A stretch of DNA of 64,000 nucleotides from Paenibacillus piri (GTDB taxonomy: Bacteria > Bacillota > Bacilli > Paenibacillales > NBRC-103111), in assembly GCF_004354045.1 (NCBI RefSeq), contig NZ_SMRT01000014.1:62001-126000 (forward strand). The letters are read 5' to 3'. Positions within the stretch are counted from its first letter, which is position 1. Each line of letters opens with the position of its first letter. Shown here piece after piece: positions 16,228 to 25,328 of the stretch. The notes beneath the pieces were generated by a model. It worked only from the letters and a program-made list of their open reading frames with translations, made no database searches and was not told the DNA's origin. The translations under genes and the position numbers were made by a program.

Positions 16228-18582
16228 ATGAATATAAAGGGGGAATTGGATTCCTTTTCCAAACGTTATGCCGCCGGGATGGACAACGCGGGCCGGGAAG
16301 GAGACGAACGGCGGAGTATTAATCATCCGGTCGTATTTGTGTTTCTGGGAGATCAATCGGCGGAAGCGCTGGGCGTCATGCATCGTTTAAATGCCGCAAA
16401 GTGGAATAACTCCGCGGGCGTCGTCTATCTTCAGCTCGGGACGAAGCATCACCCGGAACTGGATAACGTGTACGGCTGGAGTGTGCCTTCCCCGACGGAG
16501 CACAAGCTGGAGCTGCGGCCCGCTATCCGCAAGCAATTTTATACAGACGATGCGAAGCTGCTGGAGCTGAATGTGACGCTGCGCCGGATGAACAGCCGGA
16601 TTTCCGAATTCGGCCGGATGTACACGCATTTGCAGCGGCTCAATATCGCCGTCGTGACCCGGCTCGACGATCCGTTCAATGTACTGCTGCCGGAAATTAC
16701 GGTGCTGATGGAAACGATTTTCGGCGAGCAGTTCCGCTCCGTTGTCGTCGATTTGTACGGCTTGCTCGAGGAGAAGTCGGTGGGCGACGAGTTTGCTTAC
16801 CGGGCTTCTCTCGGCGTCGGCTTTTTGCGCGAGCTGGACCGGTACCAGAGCAGAGACTTCAAGCTTGAAGCCATGCTGCAGCTGACCGGAGAGGGAGTCA
16901 GACTTCCCGCTGTACATACGCCGTCGCCTCTATTCGATATGGTCTATCTGCTGAGCGACAAGGATGAACGCGGCATTTTTGGCGAAAATGGAATGCAGGG
17001 CAATTATGAGGCGATCTGCAACCTGAACCTGCTCAAAAACCGCAAATCGCTCAACGAACAGGACCCGCTGCACGGCGTGTACAATAACCAGCATTTCAAG
17101 CAAAACGCGACTCCGCCGGACGGGGATGGCCGAAGCTACGCATCGGCGGGCTTTGCCAAGGTGACTCGGCCGAATCAGGCGATCGCCCTGACGGTGCTGT
17201 ATCATGCTTACCTGCAGCTGTTGGAGCGGATGAAGGATAACGCACAAACGGGCCTTGCCAACGCTGCGGAGCTGCTGGAGCTGGAGTCGCCTTACTGGGA
17301 CAGAGACATTCGTTCGCTGCTGCCGGAACCGCAGCGCGCCGTTGAAGGCATGTTCAGCCTGCTGCATGATGCCGTTTCCATGACCGAGCTGAGAACCATG
17401 ACGCTCAGGCAAGCGGAGACGGCGCTTTATGGAACGACCGCACAGCTCTTTTTTGACTCCAATGTGCTGAAACGGCTTGAAGAAGCGTTCAGGGATCGGC
17501 GTTTTGGCGAACGGCTGAGGACACGGTTGGACAGCGCCGTAATCGGACAAGCCCGGTACGGTTTTTACAGCGCCTGCTTATGGACTTCCTCCGAGCAAAG
17601 CGGGAATGTGCTTGACATCATTCGCGAACAGGCGAAAGAAACCGCCAAGCTGCTGGAGCAGGGCAGGTCCGAGCTGGAGCAACTGTACGCGGAGCGCGTG
17701 GACCGGCAGCCGTTTGCGAAAATGTCGTTCTGGGACCGGATGACGAATAAAGCCTCGCTCAAAAGCTTCACCCGTCCGTTCCTCGAGCTGGTGTACGGGC
17801 TGAAGCTCGAGCTGCTGCTGCTGGAAATGAAGCTGCGGCTTTTGAACGAATATGAGCATGAGCTCGAAGAACAGCATGACAGGTCGAAGCTTCTCGTAGA
17901 AAGATTCCATTTATTGGAGAAAATGATGCTTGACGCAAGCCGGGGCAGCATTTCCGTTACGAGCGATTACTTGGGACGCAACATTAACGAATATTACGGC
18001 CGCGCCGTGCAGCATATTTTGACGGAGGCGGAGAACCGCCGCGGCGCGCAGTTTTATTTTGAGGAACGGTATATGGGCAATGTTTCGCTGCTGCTTGCCC
18101 GCCAAGACGAAGCCTTTGTACTGCAGCGGCTGATCGAGCTGACCGACAAGGAAATATTCAACCATCCCGTGTTCCAAAAACCGTTTGAGGACGAGCTGCT
18201 GGAGCGGGCGAATGTGACGGCGGGCTATGACAGCCGCGACGTACTTTCGAAGGAAGAACTGTTCCGCGACTTGTACGGGACGCTGGAGAGCGAAGCGGCG
18301 ATCCGCGCCGATGTGTACAATTCGACCCACAAGCACCGTTATGAGGAAAAATATTTTTTCGGCGATTTTGACAGTGAATTTATTCGCTTTGCTTTTGCGG
18401 TCGATCAGGGAAGCCGGACGTACAAGCTCGGTTGTGTGCAGGAGCTGAAGCGCAGCGGCATTGAGAAGCTGAATGTGATGGGCGGCTTCCGCATCGAGGA
18501 TCTGATGTATTACCGCAACGGCAGGCGTTATTACGATACGTATGTGCAGAACGGCTATGTGTTTCACGGTATTGATTTGTAA
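16228..18582 (+). CDS. Degenerate tubulin-like paralogue (784 aa, lacks the GTP loop)
   Basis: I know no family name for this 784-residue protein. Read against the 1129-aa neighbour, the order of blocks matches: VVFVFLGDQSAEALGVMHRL (about 35-54) with the first loop, NNSAGVVYLQLGT with the second strand, EFGRMYTHLQRLNIAVVTRL with the segment before the signature, and YRASLGVGFLRELDRY with YIKKNGYAAMKELDYW. Later, PLFDMVYLLSD aligns with PPFNLAHLISA. The GGTGSG signature is replaced by RLDDPFN and the first loop loses its glycines, so GTP binding is unlikely. A long helical, partly coiled region (about 480-600) follows. ATG 16228 has AGGA upstream. Homology is inference by eye. An inactive partner of the 1129-aa protein is plausible. 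Confidence 0.7.
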   Translation: MNIKGELDSFSKRYAAGMDNAGREGDERRSINHPVVFVFLGDQSAEALGVMHRLNAAKWNNSAGVVYLQLGTKHHPELDNVYGWSVPSPTEHKLELRPAIRKQFYTDDAKLLELNVTLRRMNSRISEFGRMYTHLQRLNIAVVTRLDDPFNVLLPEITVLMETIFGEQFRSVVVDLYGLLEEKSVGDEFAYRASLGVGFLRELDRYQSRDFKLEAMLQLTGEGVRLPAVHTPSPLFDMVYLLSDKDERGIFGENGMQGNYEAICNLNLLKNRKSLNEQDPLHGVYNNQHFKQNATPPDGDGRSYASAGFAKVTRPNQAIALTVLYHAYLQLLERMKDNAQTGLANAAELLELESPYWDRDIRSLLPEPQRAVEGMFSLLHDAVSMTELRTMTLRQAETALYGTTAQLFFDSNVLKRLEEAFRDRRFGERLRTRLDSAVIGQARYGFYSACLWTSSEQSGNVLDIIREQAKETAKLLEQGRSELEQLYAERVDRQPFAKMSFWDRMTNKASLKSFTRPFLELVYGLKLELLLLEMKLRLLNEYEHELEEQHDRSKLLVERFHLLEKMMLDASRGSISVTSDYLGRNINEYYGRAVQHILTEAENRRGAQFYFEERYMGNVSLLLARQDEAFVLQRLIELTDKEIFNHPVFQKPFEDELLERANVTAGYDSRDVLSKEELFRDLYGTLESEAAIRADVYNSTHKHRYEEKYFFGDFDSEFIRFAFAVDQGSRTYKLGCVQELKRSGIEKLNVMGGFRIEDLMYYRNGRRYYDTYVQNGYVFHGIDL

Positions 18583-18679
18583 ACAAGCGTATGGGAGCAG
18601 TCGTAAAGCTTTCCATTATTACGAAACCGGGCTGCCACGGCGGACCCGGCGGATACGGACGGAAAAGGAGGAATGACCG

Positions 18680-19978
18680 GTGAAGCGGCGAAAATGGAAC
18701 GGACTGCTGACGATCATGAGCGTTGTCGGCGGGGTCATCGGTTTTATGATAGGAGAGCTGATGCTGGACCGCTGGGAAGGAACGATGCACGAAACGGTGC
18801 TGATGGGCCTGTACTTCGGTCAGCTGGCTTTGGTTACGGGCCTGTGCTGTTTGCTGGCCGAGATGATTTCACCCCGGCTGAACGGGCGCAGCTGGCGGCT
18901 GCGCTATGCGCGCGACGGCTGGAAGCTGCTCGTCCCGGCGACGCTGCTCATGCTGTTCGCTGCGGGCGCACTGGCCCAGTTGATTTACGGGCTGCAGCTG
19001 GGCAACCGGGATAAGCCGCAGGATTATGTACTTCTGCTCGATATATCGGAGAGTATGACAAGCACCGATCCCGACAAGCGGAGCCTGAAGGCGGCCGAAT
19101 CGTTAATCCGCCGGATGGACGACGGCAAACGTGTCGCGGTGTACACCTTTAATGAGCGGCCGCAGCAAGTTTACCCGTTGACGTCGCTGAAGGGCGATGG
19201 AGCAAGGGAGCAAATCGCCGCCAAGCTGAAGGCCGTAGGAGAGCCGATAGGCAGCACGAATATCGGTCTGGCATTGACCGAGGCGATGAGGCATATGGAG
19301 CAGCAGCGGCTGCCGAACCGCAGAGCCGCCGTCATTCTCATCTCCGACGGCTTCAGCGAGGTCGATACGGCCAAGGTGCTGGAGCCTTACAGGCAGCAGC
19401 GGACGCAGGTGCATACGGTCGGGATCGATTCGTCGGAGCAGGAAGGTGTCCGGCTCTTGCAAAGCATTGCGTCGGAAACCGGAGGCACATTTCATGACGT
19501 GAAGCGGGTCGATGGGATTACCGCTGCGTTTGACGAGATTTATTTGAACGGACAGCGCTGGCATCTGATGAACGAGCGCGCGGGCGCTGCCGCCTCCGAC
19601 GGCTATCATGGCGTGCTGCGTGTGGCGCTGGTACTGCTGCTCGGCAGTTTGCTCGGCCTGTCGCTCGGTATAGTTTTCGACAATCGCTACTTGGCCCAAA
19701 GCTTTGCCATCGGCGGTGCGGTTGCGGGTCTGATCGCCGGTATCCTCCTGGAGACCGGGCTGCAAGGCTCGGCGGAGCCGCTGCTGGCGCGCGGCTTTGC
19801 CGATGTGACGCTGGCGTTCGTGCTGTCGCTCTCCACGCTGCTCGTGGCCGTCACCGATCCGGGTGCAGGACCGGGTACCGGACGCCGTAGCGACGGCTTT
19901 CAAGGCCGGGAGGGTCGAGGGGAGAGCAGCCTGATCGGAAGCCGGAAAAGCGGGACGGTGCGCAAACAGTTCCGGTGA
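18680..19978 (+). CDS. VWA-domain polytopic membrane protein (second of two)
   Basis: A 432-residue protein. Three membrane segments (about 9-28, 38-60 and 82-104) precede a VWA domain (about 115-290) with a complete DxSxS MIDAS, D121-I-S123-E-S125, and VILISDGFSE for the distal Asp. Three more membrane segments (about 313-335, 343-360, 372-390) and a basic tail follow. The GTG start at 18680 sits 8 bp after AAGGAGGA; a nearer ATG is out of frame. Unlike the VWA protein at 9.3 kb it has no signal peptide and several helices on each side of the VWA domain, which may therefore face the opposite side of the membrane. Confidence 0.85.
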   Translation: MKRRKWNGLLTIMSVVGGVIGFMIGELMLDRWEGTMHETVLMGLYFGQLALVTGLCCLLAEMISPRLNGRSWRLRYARDGWKLLVPATLLMLFAAGALAQLIYGLQLGNRDKPQDYVLLLDISESMTSTDPDKRSLKAAESLIRRMDDGKRVAVYTFNERPQQVYPLTSLKGDGAREQIAAKLKAVGEPIGSTNIGLALTEAMRHMEQQRLPNRRAAVILISDGFSEVDTAKVLEPYRQQRTQVHTVGIDSSEQEGVRLLQSIASETGGTFHDVKRVDGITAAFDEIYLNGQRWHLMNERAGAAASDGYHGVLRVALVLLLGSLLGLSLGIVFDNRYLAQSFAIGGAVAGLIAGILLETGLQGSAEPLLARGFADVTLAFVLSLSTLLVAVTDPGAGPGTGRRSDGFQGREGRGESSLIGSRKSGTVRKQFR

Positions 19979-20003
19979 GTAATGAAAACGGAGGCGAATC
20001 CAG

Positions 20004-20639
20004 TTGCAATGGGAAGAGCTAGACGAGCAATATCAGATCAAGCAGACGGCCTGCCAAACCCATAATGGCGAATGTGTGATCACCTGGTCATGGCCGAAGG
20101 GCGTGGAATCCGTATTTATATACAGCTTTCCGGAAGGTGCGGAGCAGCCGCCGGAATCGCTTCAGCCGAAGCAGCTAAAGCTGTTTACCCGCGAAGAATA
20201 CAGGGCCAGATCGGGCTATCGCGATCGGGCCGAATTTCTCGGGGTGCAGGGCTACCGGATTTTCCCCTGCGTCATGCAGGGCGGCAGGCTGGCGGCGATG
20301 ATGCAGACGGATGAGCATAACGTCGCCCGGGCAAGCGGAGGGAAGGCGAAAATCCGTTACCGGATCAAATACGGCCAGTCCTGGTTCAGCAAATATAAAA
20401 CGGCACGGATTCAGCTGTTTTGCGAAATCGCCGTGCCCAAGGAAGCGTTGTGCTACGTGAAGAAGGAAGGCGCGGCGCCGGCGGGCAGAGACGACGGAAT
20501 CGTCTATCCGTTCATGAACGATCTGGCTCCGGGGAGCCACGTGCTGCCGGAAGTCGAGATCGGGAAGCGCGACTATATCCGGCTGTTTTTTACCGATGGG
20601 AAGTCATTCGGTTCGCTGTTCGAATTAATACCCGAATGA
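20004..20639 (+). CDS. Beta-rich protein of unknown function in the GTPase cassette
   Basis: A 211-residue protein that I do not recognise. The pattern is mainly short beta strands (CVITWSWPKGVESVFIYSF, RIQLFCEIAVPKEALCYV, DYIRLFFTDGKSFGSLFEL) with no signal peptide or membrane helix, so it is probably a cytoplasmic beta-sandwich. The in-frame start is TTG at 20004, 9 bp after GGAGG; the adjacent ATG is in another frame. It lies between the second VWA gene (25 bp) and the GTPase gene (29 bp), all on one strand, so it is very probably co-transcribed with them. Confidence 0.75.
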   Translation: MQWEELDEQYQIKQTACQTHNGECVITWSWPKGVESVFIYSFPEGAEQPPESLQPKQLKLFTREEYRARSGYRDRAEFLGVQGYRIFPCVMQGGRLAAMMQTDEHNVARASGGKAKIRYRIKYGQSWFSKYKTARIQLFCEIAVPKEALCYVKKEGAAPAGRDDGIVYPFMNDLAPGSHVLPEVEIGKRDYIRLFFTDGKSFGSLFELIPE

Positions 20640-20668
20640 AGCTTATTTGAGTAAAGGAGGGGAAAGCG

Positions 20669-21934
20669 ATGTTGGATTTTTTGAAAAAAATGTTTGATAA
20701 AAAGCCGCCTATCAAGGAAAGACCTCCCTTTTACAGCATTGTATGTCCGTACTGCTTCAGCAAATTCGAGCCGGACGAGGTAGTGTTCCGCGCAAGCCAC
20801 GTCAAGGACAACGACGACGATTTCATGCTGCAGGAGGACCGCAAGCTGAGCGAATGGCGCCGTAAATTCAATCTGTCGCAGGTCGATATGGAGGCGGTGA
20901 TCGATCCGCGCACCATCCCGGACGAGAACAAGTCGTACATGGAAAACGTGCTTGTTGCCGTTGCGGACCGGTATGGCGAGACGACCAAGCGGCGGCTGTG
21001 TCCGAACTGTCACAACGAGCTGCCGATTTCGGCGGGACGGGTGCCGAGCAACATCATTTCTATCGTCGGCGCTTCGCAGGTGGGCAAATCGGTCTATATG
21101 ACCTCGCTCATCCATACGCTGCAAAATACGACCGCAGCGAACTTTCAAGCGGCCTGCATGCCGCTCAGCGCGGAAATTAGCCGGAAATTCAGGCAAAATT
21201 ACCATGAGCCGATTTTCGACAGAGGCACGATGCTGCAATCGACGAATCCGAACGAGCAGCAGGAGCCGTTTATTTTTCAATTCGTATTCAAGGATGAACG
21301 GGAAGCGCCGCTGACGCTCGTTTTTTTCGATGTGGCCGGCGAAGGTATGGTGGAGCGGGAATATTTGGACATTTACGCCGCGCACATTAAAAATTCTTCC
21401 GGCATTTTGTTCCTTGTCGATCCGCTGCAAATCCGCAGCATCCGGGACAAGGCGCGCATCCATATCGGGGAGGAAGAGGGCGAGTTCGCAAACCGCTACG
21501 ACGAGCCGCGCGAGGTGGTCATCAGTCTGTTCGAGAACTTTATCGCCCACCAGCAGAACAGCAAGACGGACATCCCGACAGCGATCGTGCTGACCAAAAG
21601 CGACATGCTGAAATATTTGATGGAAGAGGACAGCGAATATATACGCCCGAACAGCAATGTGTTCCGCAACGTCATGCATCAAGGCTATTTGAACAATACC
21701 GAGTTTGAAAACATTAACGGGGAAATCGGCCGTTTTATCGAAAAGGTGGACAGACCCTTCAAGGATGCGGTTGACGTTTATTTTAAAAATACGGCGTTTT
21801 TCGCCGTGTCCGCGCTGGGCGCAAATCCGGTCAACAAGCAAATCGCGGGTGTCATTAACCCGATCCGGGTCGATGAGCCGTTCATCTGGCTGCTGCACCA
21901 GCTTGATTATGTGGCTAGGAGAGATGCGACGTGA
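20669..21934 (+). CDS. Zinc-ribbon P-loop GTPase (double-GTPase-like, GAP1-associated)
   Basis: A 421-residue protein. A split zinc ribbon uses CPYC (C26, C29) and CPNC (C111, C114). The GTPase core follows: G1 GASQVGKS (134-141), G3 DVAG (221-224) and G4 TKSD (309-312), with ILFLVDP between. The TKSD in place of NKxD still carries the specificity Asp. This arrangement resembles TRAFAC-type 'double GTPase' proteins found with GTPase-associated GAP1 proteins in predicted NTP-dependent conflict systems (recalled, not searched). A strong GGAGGGG site precedes ATG 20669. The stop overlaps the next gene by 4 bp, so the two are translationally coupled. Confidence 0.82.
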   Translation: MLDFLKKMFDKKPPIKERPPFYSIVCPYCFSKFEPDEVVFRASHVKDNDDDFMLQEDRKLSEWRRKFNLSQVDMEAVIDPRTIPDENKSYMENVLVAVADRYGETTKRRLCPNCHNELPISAGRVPSNIISIVGASQVGKSVYMTSLIHTLQNTTAANFQAACMPLSAEISRKFRQNYHEPIFDRGTMLQSTNPNEQQEPFIFQFVFKDEREAPLTLVFFDVAGEGMVEREYLDIYAAHIKNSSGILFLVDPLQIRSIRDKARIHIGEEEGEFANRYDEPREVVISLFENFIAHQQNSKTDIPTAIVLTKSDMLKYLMEEDSEYIRPNSNVFRNVMHQGYLNNTEFENINGEIGRFIEKVDRPFKDAVDVYFKNTAFFAVSALGANPVNKQIAGVINPIRVDEPFIWLLHQLDYVARRDAT

Positions 21935-24834
21935 TGGAGCAACGAAAACCTGTTCAACAGCAATATTTTACGCGCGACCGGGAAGGCGTCTTCCGCAACA
22001 GCGAAGGCTTCGATACGGTAGCCAAATCGGCCGGGCTCGACCCCGCTTTTATTAAAACGACGCTGCATCCGTACTGCGTCTATAAAGCCCCGAAGGAGCT
22101 GCTCGCCCGCGCCGAGGAAGACAGCTCGCTGTATCCCGAGTCGCTGGTCGCGTTCCACGCCGATAACGGCGATATGGTCATCGGCCGCAGCGTCTATGTG
22201 GGCACCGACTTCACCGGACAGCGCAGCGCTTCGTTTACGCACATGTTCGTGGTGCCGGGAGAGCGTAAGGACGAGCTACTGCTCGATCCGCAGCGGCTGT
22301 TCCGGATCCGCAGCTTTCAAAGCGCCTACGATATCCGCAGCGGCAAAGAACTCCCCGAGCTGGACGGCATCAGCTTCGGCATGGCCCCGATGGCAGCGGA
22401 GGAGCAGGACAAGCTGCTGACGGAGCTAGGTATCGATGCAGCGCGGTTCCAGCAGCTCCTTTACGCGGTCATCGCTTCCGTTTCGGGCAAAAAGAAAGTG
22501 TACATCGCGCTCGACACGGACGTTTCGGAGGCGGCCGAATATGCAAAAAAGCTGCTGGAAGCCGTCTACCGCTGCCTTCCGTATGCGATTCGCCGCCAGC
22601 TTGGCTTTATGACCTTCAACAGCGAGCCGGAGGCAAAGCATCACCTGCATATTCTTTTTGTGGAAAAAGGAAGCATCCGGCTGCCGGATCGCAGTATCGA
22701 AAAGGAGTACATATTCGACTTTCCGGGGGAACGTTTCGTTAATACCGATGTTCCGGGACAAGCGCAATTATTTTTTTCCTACTTATGGGATCATCGGAAT
22801 AAAACGGAGCAGTTGAATGCGCTGTTTGCTTTTTGCGAGGAAGCGCTGGCCGGCATCGACCGGTCAACGGCGCTGCAGGTGCAGACGTACGTGCAGCTCT
22901 ACACGTTATACGATATCGAACAGGGACACGAAGCTCTCTATGAGGCGAACCGCGAGGGCGCGATGCACTCGCTGGTCGCTTATGTCGATGCGGCCACGAT
23001 CGGGTCCAAAAGCCGGCTGAACGCGCTGTTCATCCAACTGCTGGGCAAGGAAGCGAAGGATGGCGACAGTCTCCCTTCGCCGGAATATATCAAAGATTTG
23101 CTGCGTTATTACAGCTTCGCCGACGAAGCGGTCAAGACGCTGCTGATCCGCTGCCTCGTCCTGTTTATCGGCAGAGTGGCGAACAAATCGGCTGAAGGTA
23201 TCGAAAGCGCGGCGCCGATTTTTGACCAGCTGCTGGGAGCGGAGCAGACGGCGATGTTCGATATCGTCATGAAGGAACTGATCAGCCAGCAATCGGGCGC
23301 TGCCGAAAGCTATATGGCTTACCGGCTCGGCCGGGCGGGGTCCGTCAAGGCGCTGCAGGAGGAAATCAAGTTCTGGCTCGAGCAAAGCGAAAGCGCGGTG
23401 CAGCAGCGTTTTTTTGCCAACGAAGCGCTGAAGAAGGTGAAGCAGCTGCTGCAAACCGACAGCTTGCGCAAACGGGTCGAAACGGCTGCCGCGCTGTATC
23501 ATTATTTTGACGAGCTGCCGGGGCGCCGGGACAAGCCTCAATATGAGGATTTCTGCGGACAGCTGAAGCTGGAGATCAAGCTTCAGCTGCTGGACGGGCT
23601 GAAGCTGGCGAATCTGGAATTCGAGGACTTCCAGCATCTGGGCTTTATGCTGGAATCGGTCGACCAGGAGCTGAACAACTGCCTGGATAAAAGCCAGAAG
23701 CAGTCGCTTCAGCTGCTGGCGACGTTATACCGGACGCTCACGTTAAACAAGCCGCAGGATTCCGAGCTTGCCAAGGCGTACGGCATATTCGGCCCCGTGG
23801 ACCTGGAACGCGTGCAGGAATCGCTCAAAAAGCTGCTGCACACGCGCATCTCGCCCGCCCAATTCGGCAAGATCGCCTATGCATTTTACCAGCCCGGCAC
23901 GAGCTTCGGCTCCGGCTATGTGGCTGAATTCGATTATTACGGCTTGCTTGAATATATCGCGGAGGCGACCAAGGATACGGAAACGATCTACGATTTTCTC
24001 GTCTGGTCGGCCGAAGACAACCGGTTTCTGAACGAGAAGCAGGAAATCGATGCGAATTACAAAGTGGCGGTAAGTAAATATTTCGATGTGCACGACCGGA
24101 AAGCGTTCCGGGACAAACAGATTCGCTTGAAGCTGATGGCCGTTCCCAATGCGTCCTTCGTCGCGCTGTTTAAAGCGATCAGGCATCGTCACTCCGGCAA
24201 GCTGGTCCGTTTGTTGAGCAAACATAAGCGGCGGCTCACGCGTCTTGGCTTGGTCATTATCCCGCTTGTCGTACTGCTTGTTATTTTCCGCAATCCGATC
24301 GGGATCGCATTGGCGGCCATTGGCCCGGCCCCGGTCATTACAGTCGGGGATGTTCCGGAAACGGCTGCCGAGGCCGCTGTGAATGTTACCGTGAGCGCCC
24401 AAAATGACGATCCGACCGTGCAACTGTACGTGAACGGCAAGCTGGCCGGCAGCGGTCAGGCGAGTGCGATTGTCGAGCTGAAGGATGGGAGCAACACGAT
24501 TGAATTCAAGGCGGTCAACCGCGGCGGCAAGGAGTCCAAGGTCGTGCAAAAGCAGGTCGCGTTCAACGCGCCGACCCCGATCGTGACGATCGAGCCGCTG
24601 CCCGAGTCGACCCGCAATGGCAATATTACGATCAAGGTGAAGGCGCTCGACAGCAACGATCCCGCCCCGACTTTGTACGTCAACGGACAGGCGGCAGGGC
24701 AGAGCAGCGCATCCAAAGCGATCAACCTGACGCCGGGCGAAAATACGATTGAGGTGAAGGCCAGCAACAAGCTTGGCAAAATGAGTGAACCGATCGTGAA
24801 AAAAATCAAGTACGAGCCCGCAGGGGCGAAGTAG
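21931..24834 (+). CDS. GTPase-associated (GAP1-like) membrane protein with Ig-like tail
   Basis: A 967-residue protein. The N-terminal part, about 1-230 (QQYFTRDREGVFRNSEGF, SASFTHMFVV), resembles the GAP1 N-domain of proteins encoded beside small GTPases (recalled). A long helical region (about 230-760) follows, then one membrane helix (about 772-802) and two tandem Ig-like/PKD-like beta domains (about 803-882 and 883-965), each with YVNG-like and NTIE-like strands. The middle part is therefore cytoplasmic and the Ig pair outside. Either GTG 21931 or ATG 21934 can start it; AGGAGA lies 8-11 bp upstream, and the GTG overlaps the GTPase stop. It is last in the plus arm, closed by a strong terminator. 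Confidence 0.8.
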   Translation: MMEQRKPVQQQYFTRDREGVFRNSEGFDTVAKSAGLDPAFIKTTLHPYCVYKAPKELLARAEEDSSLYPESLVAFHADNGDMVIGRSVYVGTDFTGQRSASFTHMFVVPGERKDELLLDPQRLFRIRSFQSAYDIRSGKELPELDGISFGMAPMAAEEQDKLLTELGIDAARFQQLLYAVIASVSGKKKVYIALDTDVSEAAEYAKKLLEAVYRCLPYAIRRQLGFMTFNSEPEAKHHLHILFVEKGSIRLPDRSIEKEYIFDFPGERFVNTDVPGQAQLFFSYLWDHRNKTEQLNALFAFCEEALAGIDRSTALQVQTYVQLYTLYDIEQGHEALYEANREGAMHSLVAYVDAATIGSKSRLNALFIQLLGKEAKDGDSLPSPEYIKDLLRYYSFADEAVKTLLIRCLVLFIGRVANKSAEGIESAAPIFDQLLGAEQTAMFDIVMKELISQQSGAAESYMAYRLGRAGSVKALQEEIKFWLEQSESAVQQRFFANEALKKVKQLLQTDSLRKRVETAAALYHYFDELPGRRDKPQYEDFCGQLKLEIKLQLLDGLKLANLEFEDFQHLGFMLESVDQELNNCLDKSQKQSLQLLATLYRTLTLNKPQDSELAKAYGIFGPVDLERVQESLKKLLHTRISPAQFGKIAYAFYQPGTSFGSGYVAEFDYYGLLEYIAEATKDTETIYDFLVWSAEDNRFLNEKQEIDANYKVAVSKYFDVHDRKAFRDKQIRLKLMAVPNASFVALFKAIRHRHSGKLVRLLSKHKRRLTRLGLVIIPLVVLLVIFRNPIGIALAAIGPAPVITVGDVPETAAEAAVNVTVSAQNDDPTVQLYVNGKLAGSGQASAIVELKDGSNTIEFKAVNRGGKESKVVQKQVAFNAPTPIVTIEPLPESTRNGNITIKVKALDSNDPAPTLYVNGQAAGQSSASKAINLTPGENTIEVKASNKLGKMSEPIVKKIKYEPAGAK

Positions 24835-24840
24835 CAGCTC

Positions 24841-24890
24841 AAAAGCCGGGTACCCGACTCCGAAAAGGGTACCCGGCTTTTGAGCTATTT
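24841..24890 (+). terminator. Strong terminator at the end of the tubulin/VWA/GTPase locus
   Basis: AAAAGCCGGGTACCC (24841-24855) pairs perfectly with GGGTACCCGGCTTTT (24867-24881). A-run and T-run flank the stem, so it can act in both directions. Confidence 0.9.
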
Positions 24891-25001
24891 TGAAAGTTAG
24901 GCTCGACCTATACAAGAACTTAACAAAAACGGTTCATACAATTAATAAATGGTTTATATAATGAATATTACATGCTTGACAACAAACGAAGGGGTGGACG
25001 G

Positions 25002-25319
25002 ATGAGGCTTATTACTCACATGAACTTTAAAAATAAGGATGGACTCATATATTGCTGTCTCCGCAATAAGGTCGTCGAGCTGGACCAACAGCAGCACGAG
25101 CAATTTTGCCAAGGCTGTAAAATGTACGGGGGCGATGCCGACGGCCGCGGCGTAACCTGCGTCTGGGAAGAATTGCGGAATGTGGGCAACCCTCATATCG
25201 TACATGATCCGGTTCAGGAGTTTAACCGCAATCAGAAGCGTACGATAGCGATCGCGCCCGATGATTTGATTTCGTTAGCCTTGATTCAAACGGGGGAACT
25301 GAGCGAGCCGTTATATTAA
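25002..25319 (+). CDS. Conserved cysteine-rich hypothetical protein (105 aa)
   Basis: Start at ATG 25002 (MRLITHMNFKNKDG) behind AAGGGGTGG; the frame is open 30 bp further upstream without a ribosome site. The soluble 105-residue product has four cysteines close together (YCCLRNKV, FCQGCKMYGG) plus VTCVWEE, a pattern that could bind a metal. I do not recognise the family. It is monocistronic between two terminators. Confidence 0.7.
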   Translation: MRLITHMNFKNKDGLIYCCLRNKVVELDQQQHEQFCQGCKMYGGDADGRGVTCVWEELRNVGNPHIVHDPVQEFNRNQKRTIAIAPDDLISLALIQTGELSEPLY

Positions 25320-25328
25320 AAACTTGAA

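Noticed and set aside
15582..16383. Minus-strand open frames rich in NPPYREGPKGS
   Set aside because: They are translations of the tandem repeat, whose period is close to a multiple of three. No ribosome sites and no protein-like composition.
18673..19014. Alternative start MTGEAAKMERT for the second VWA gene
   Set aside because: This ATG is in a different frame. The VWA protein starts at GTG 18680 with a well-spaced ribosome site.
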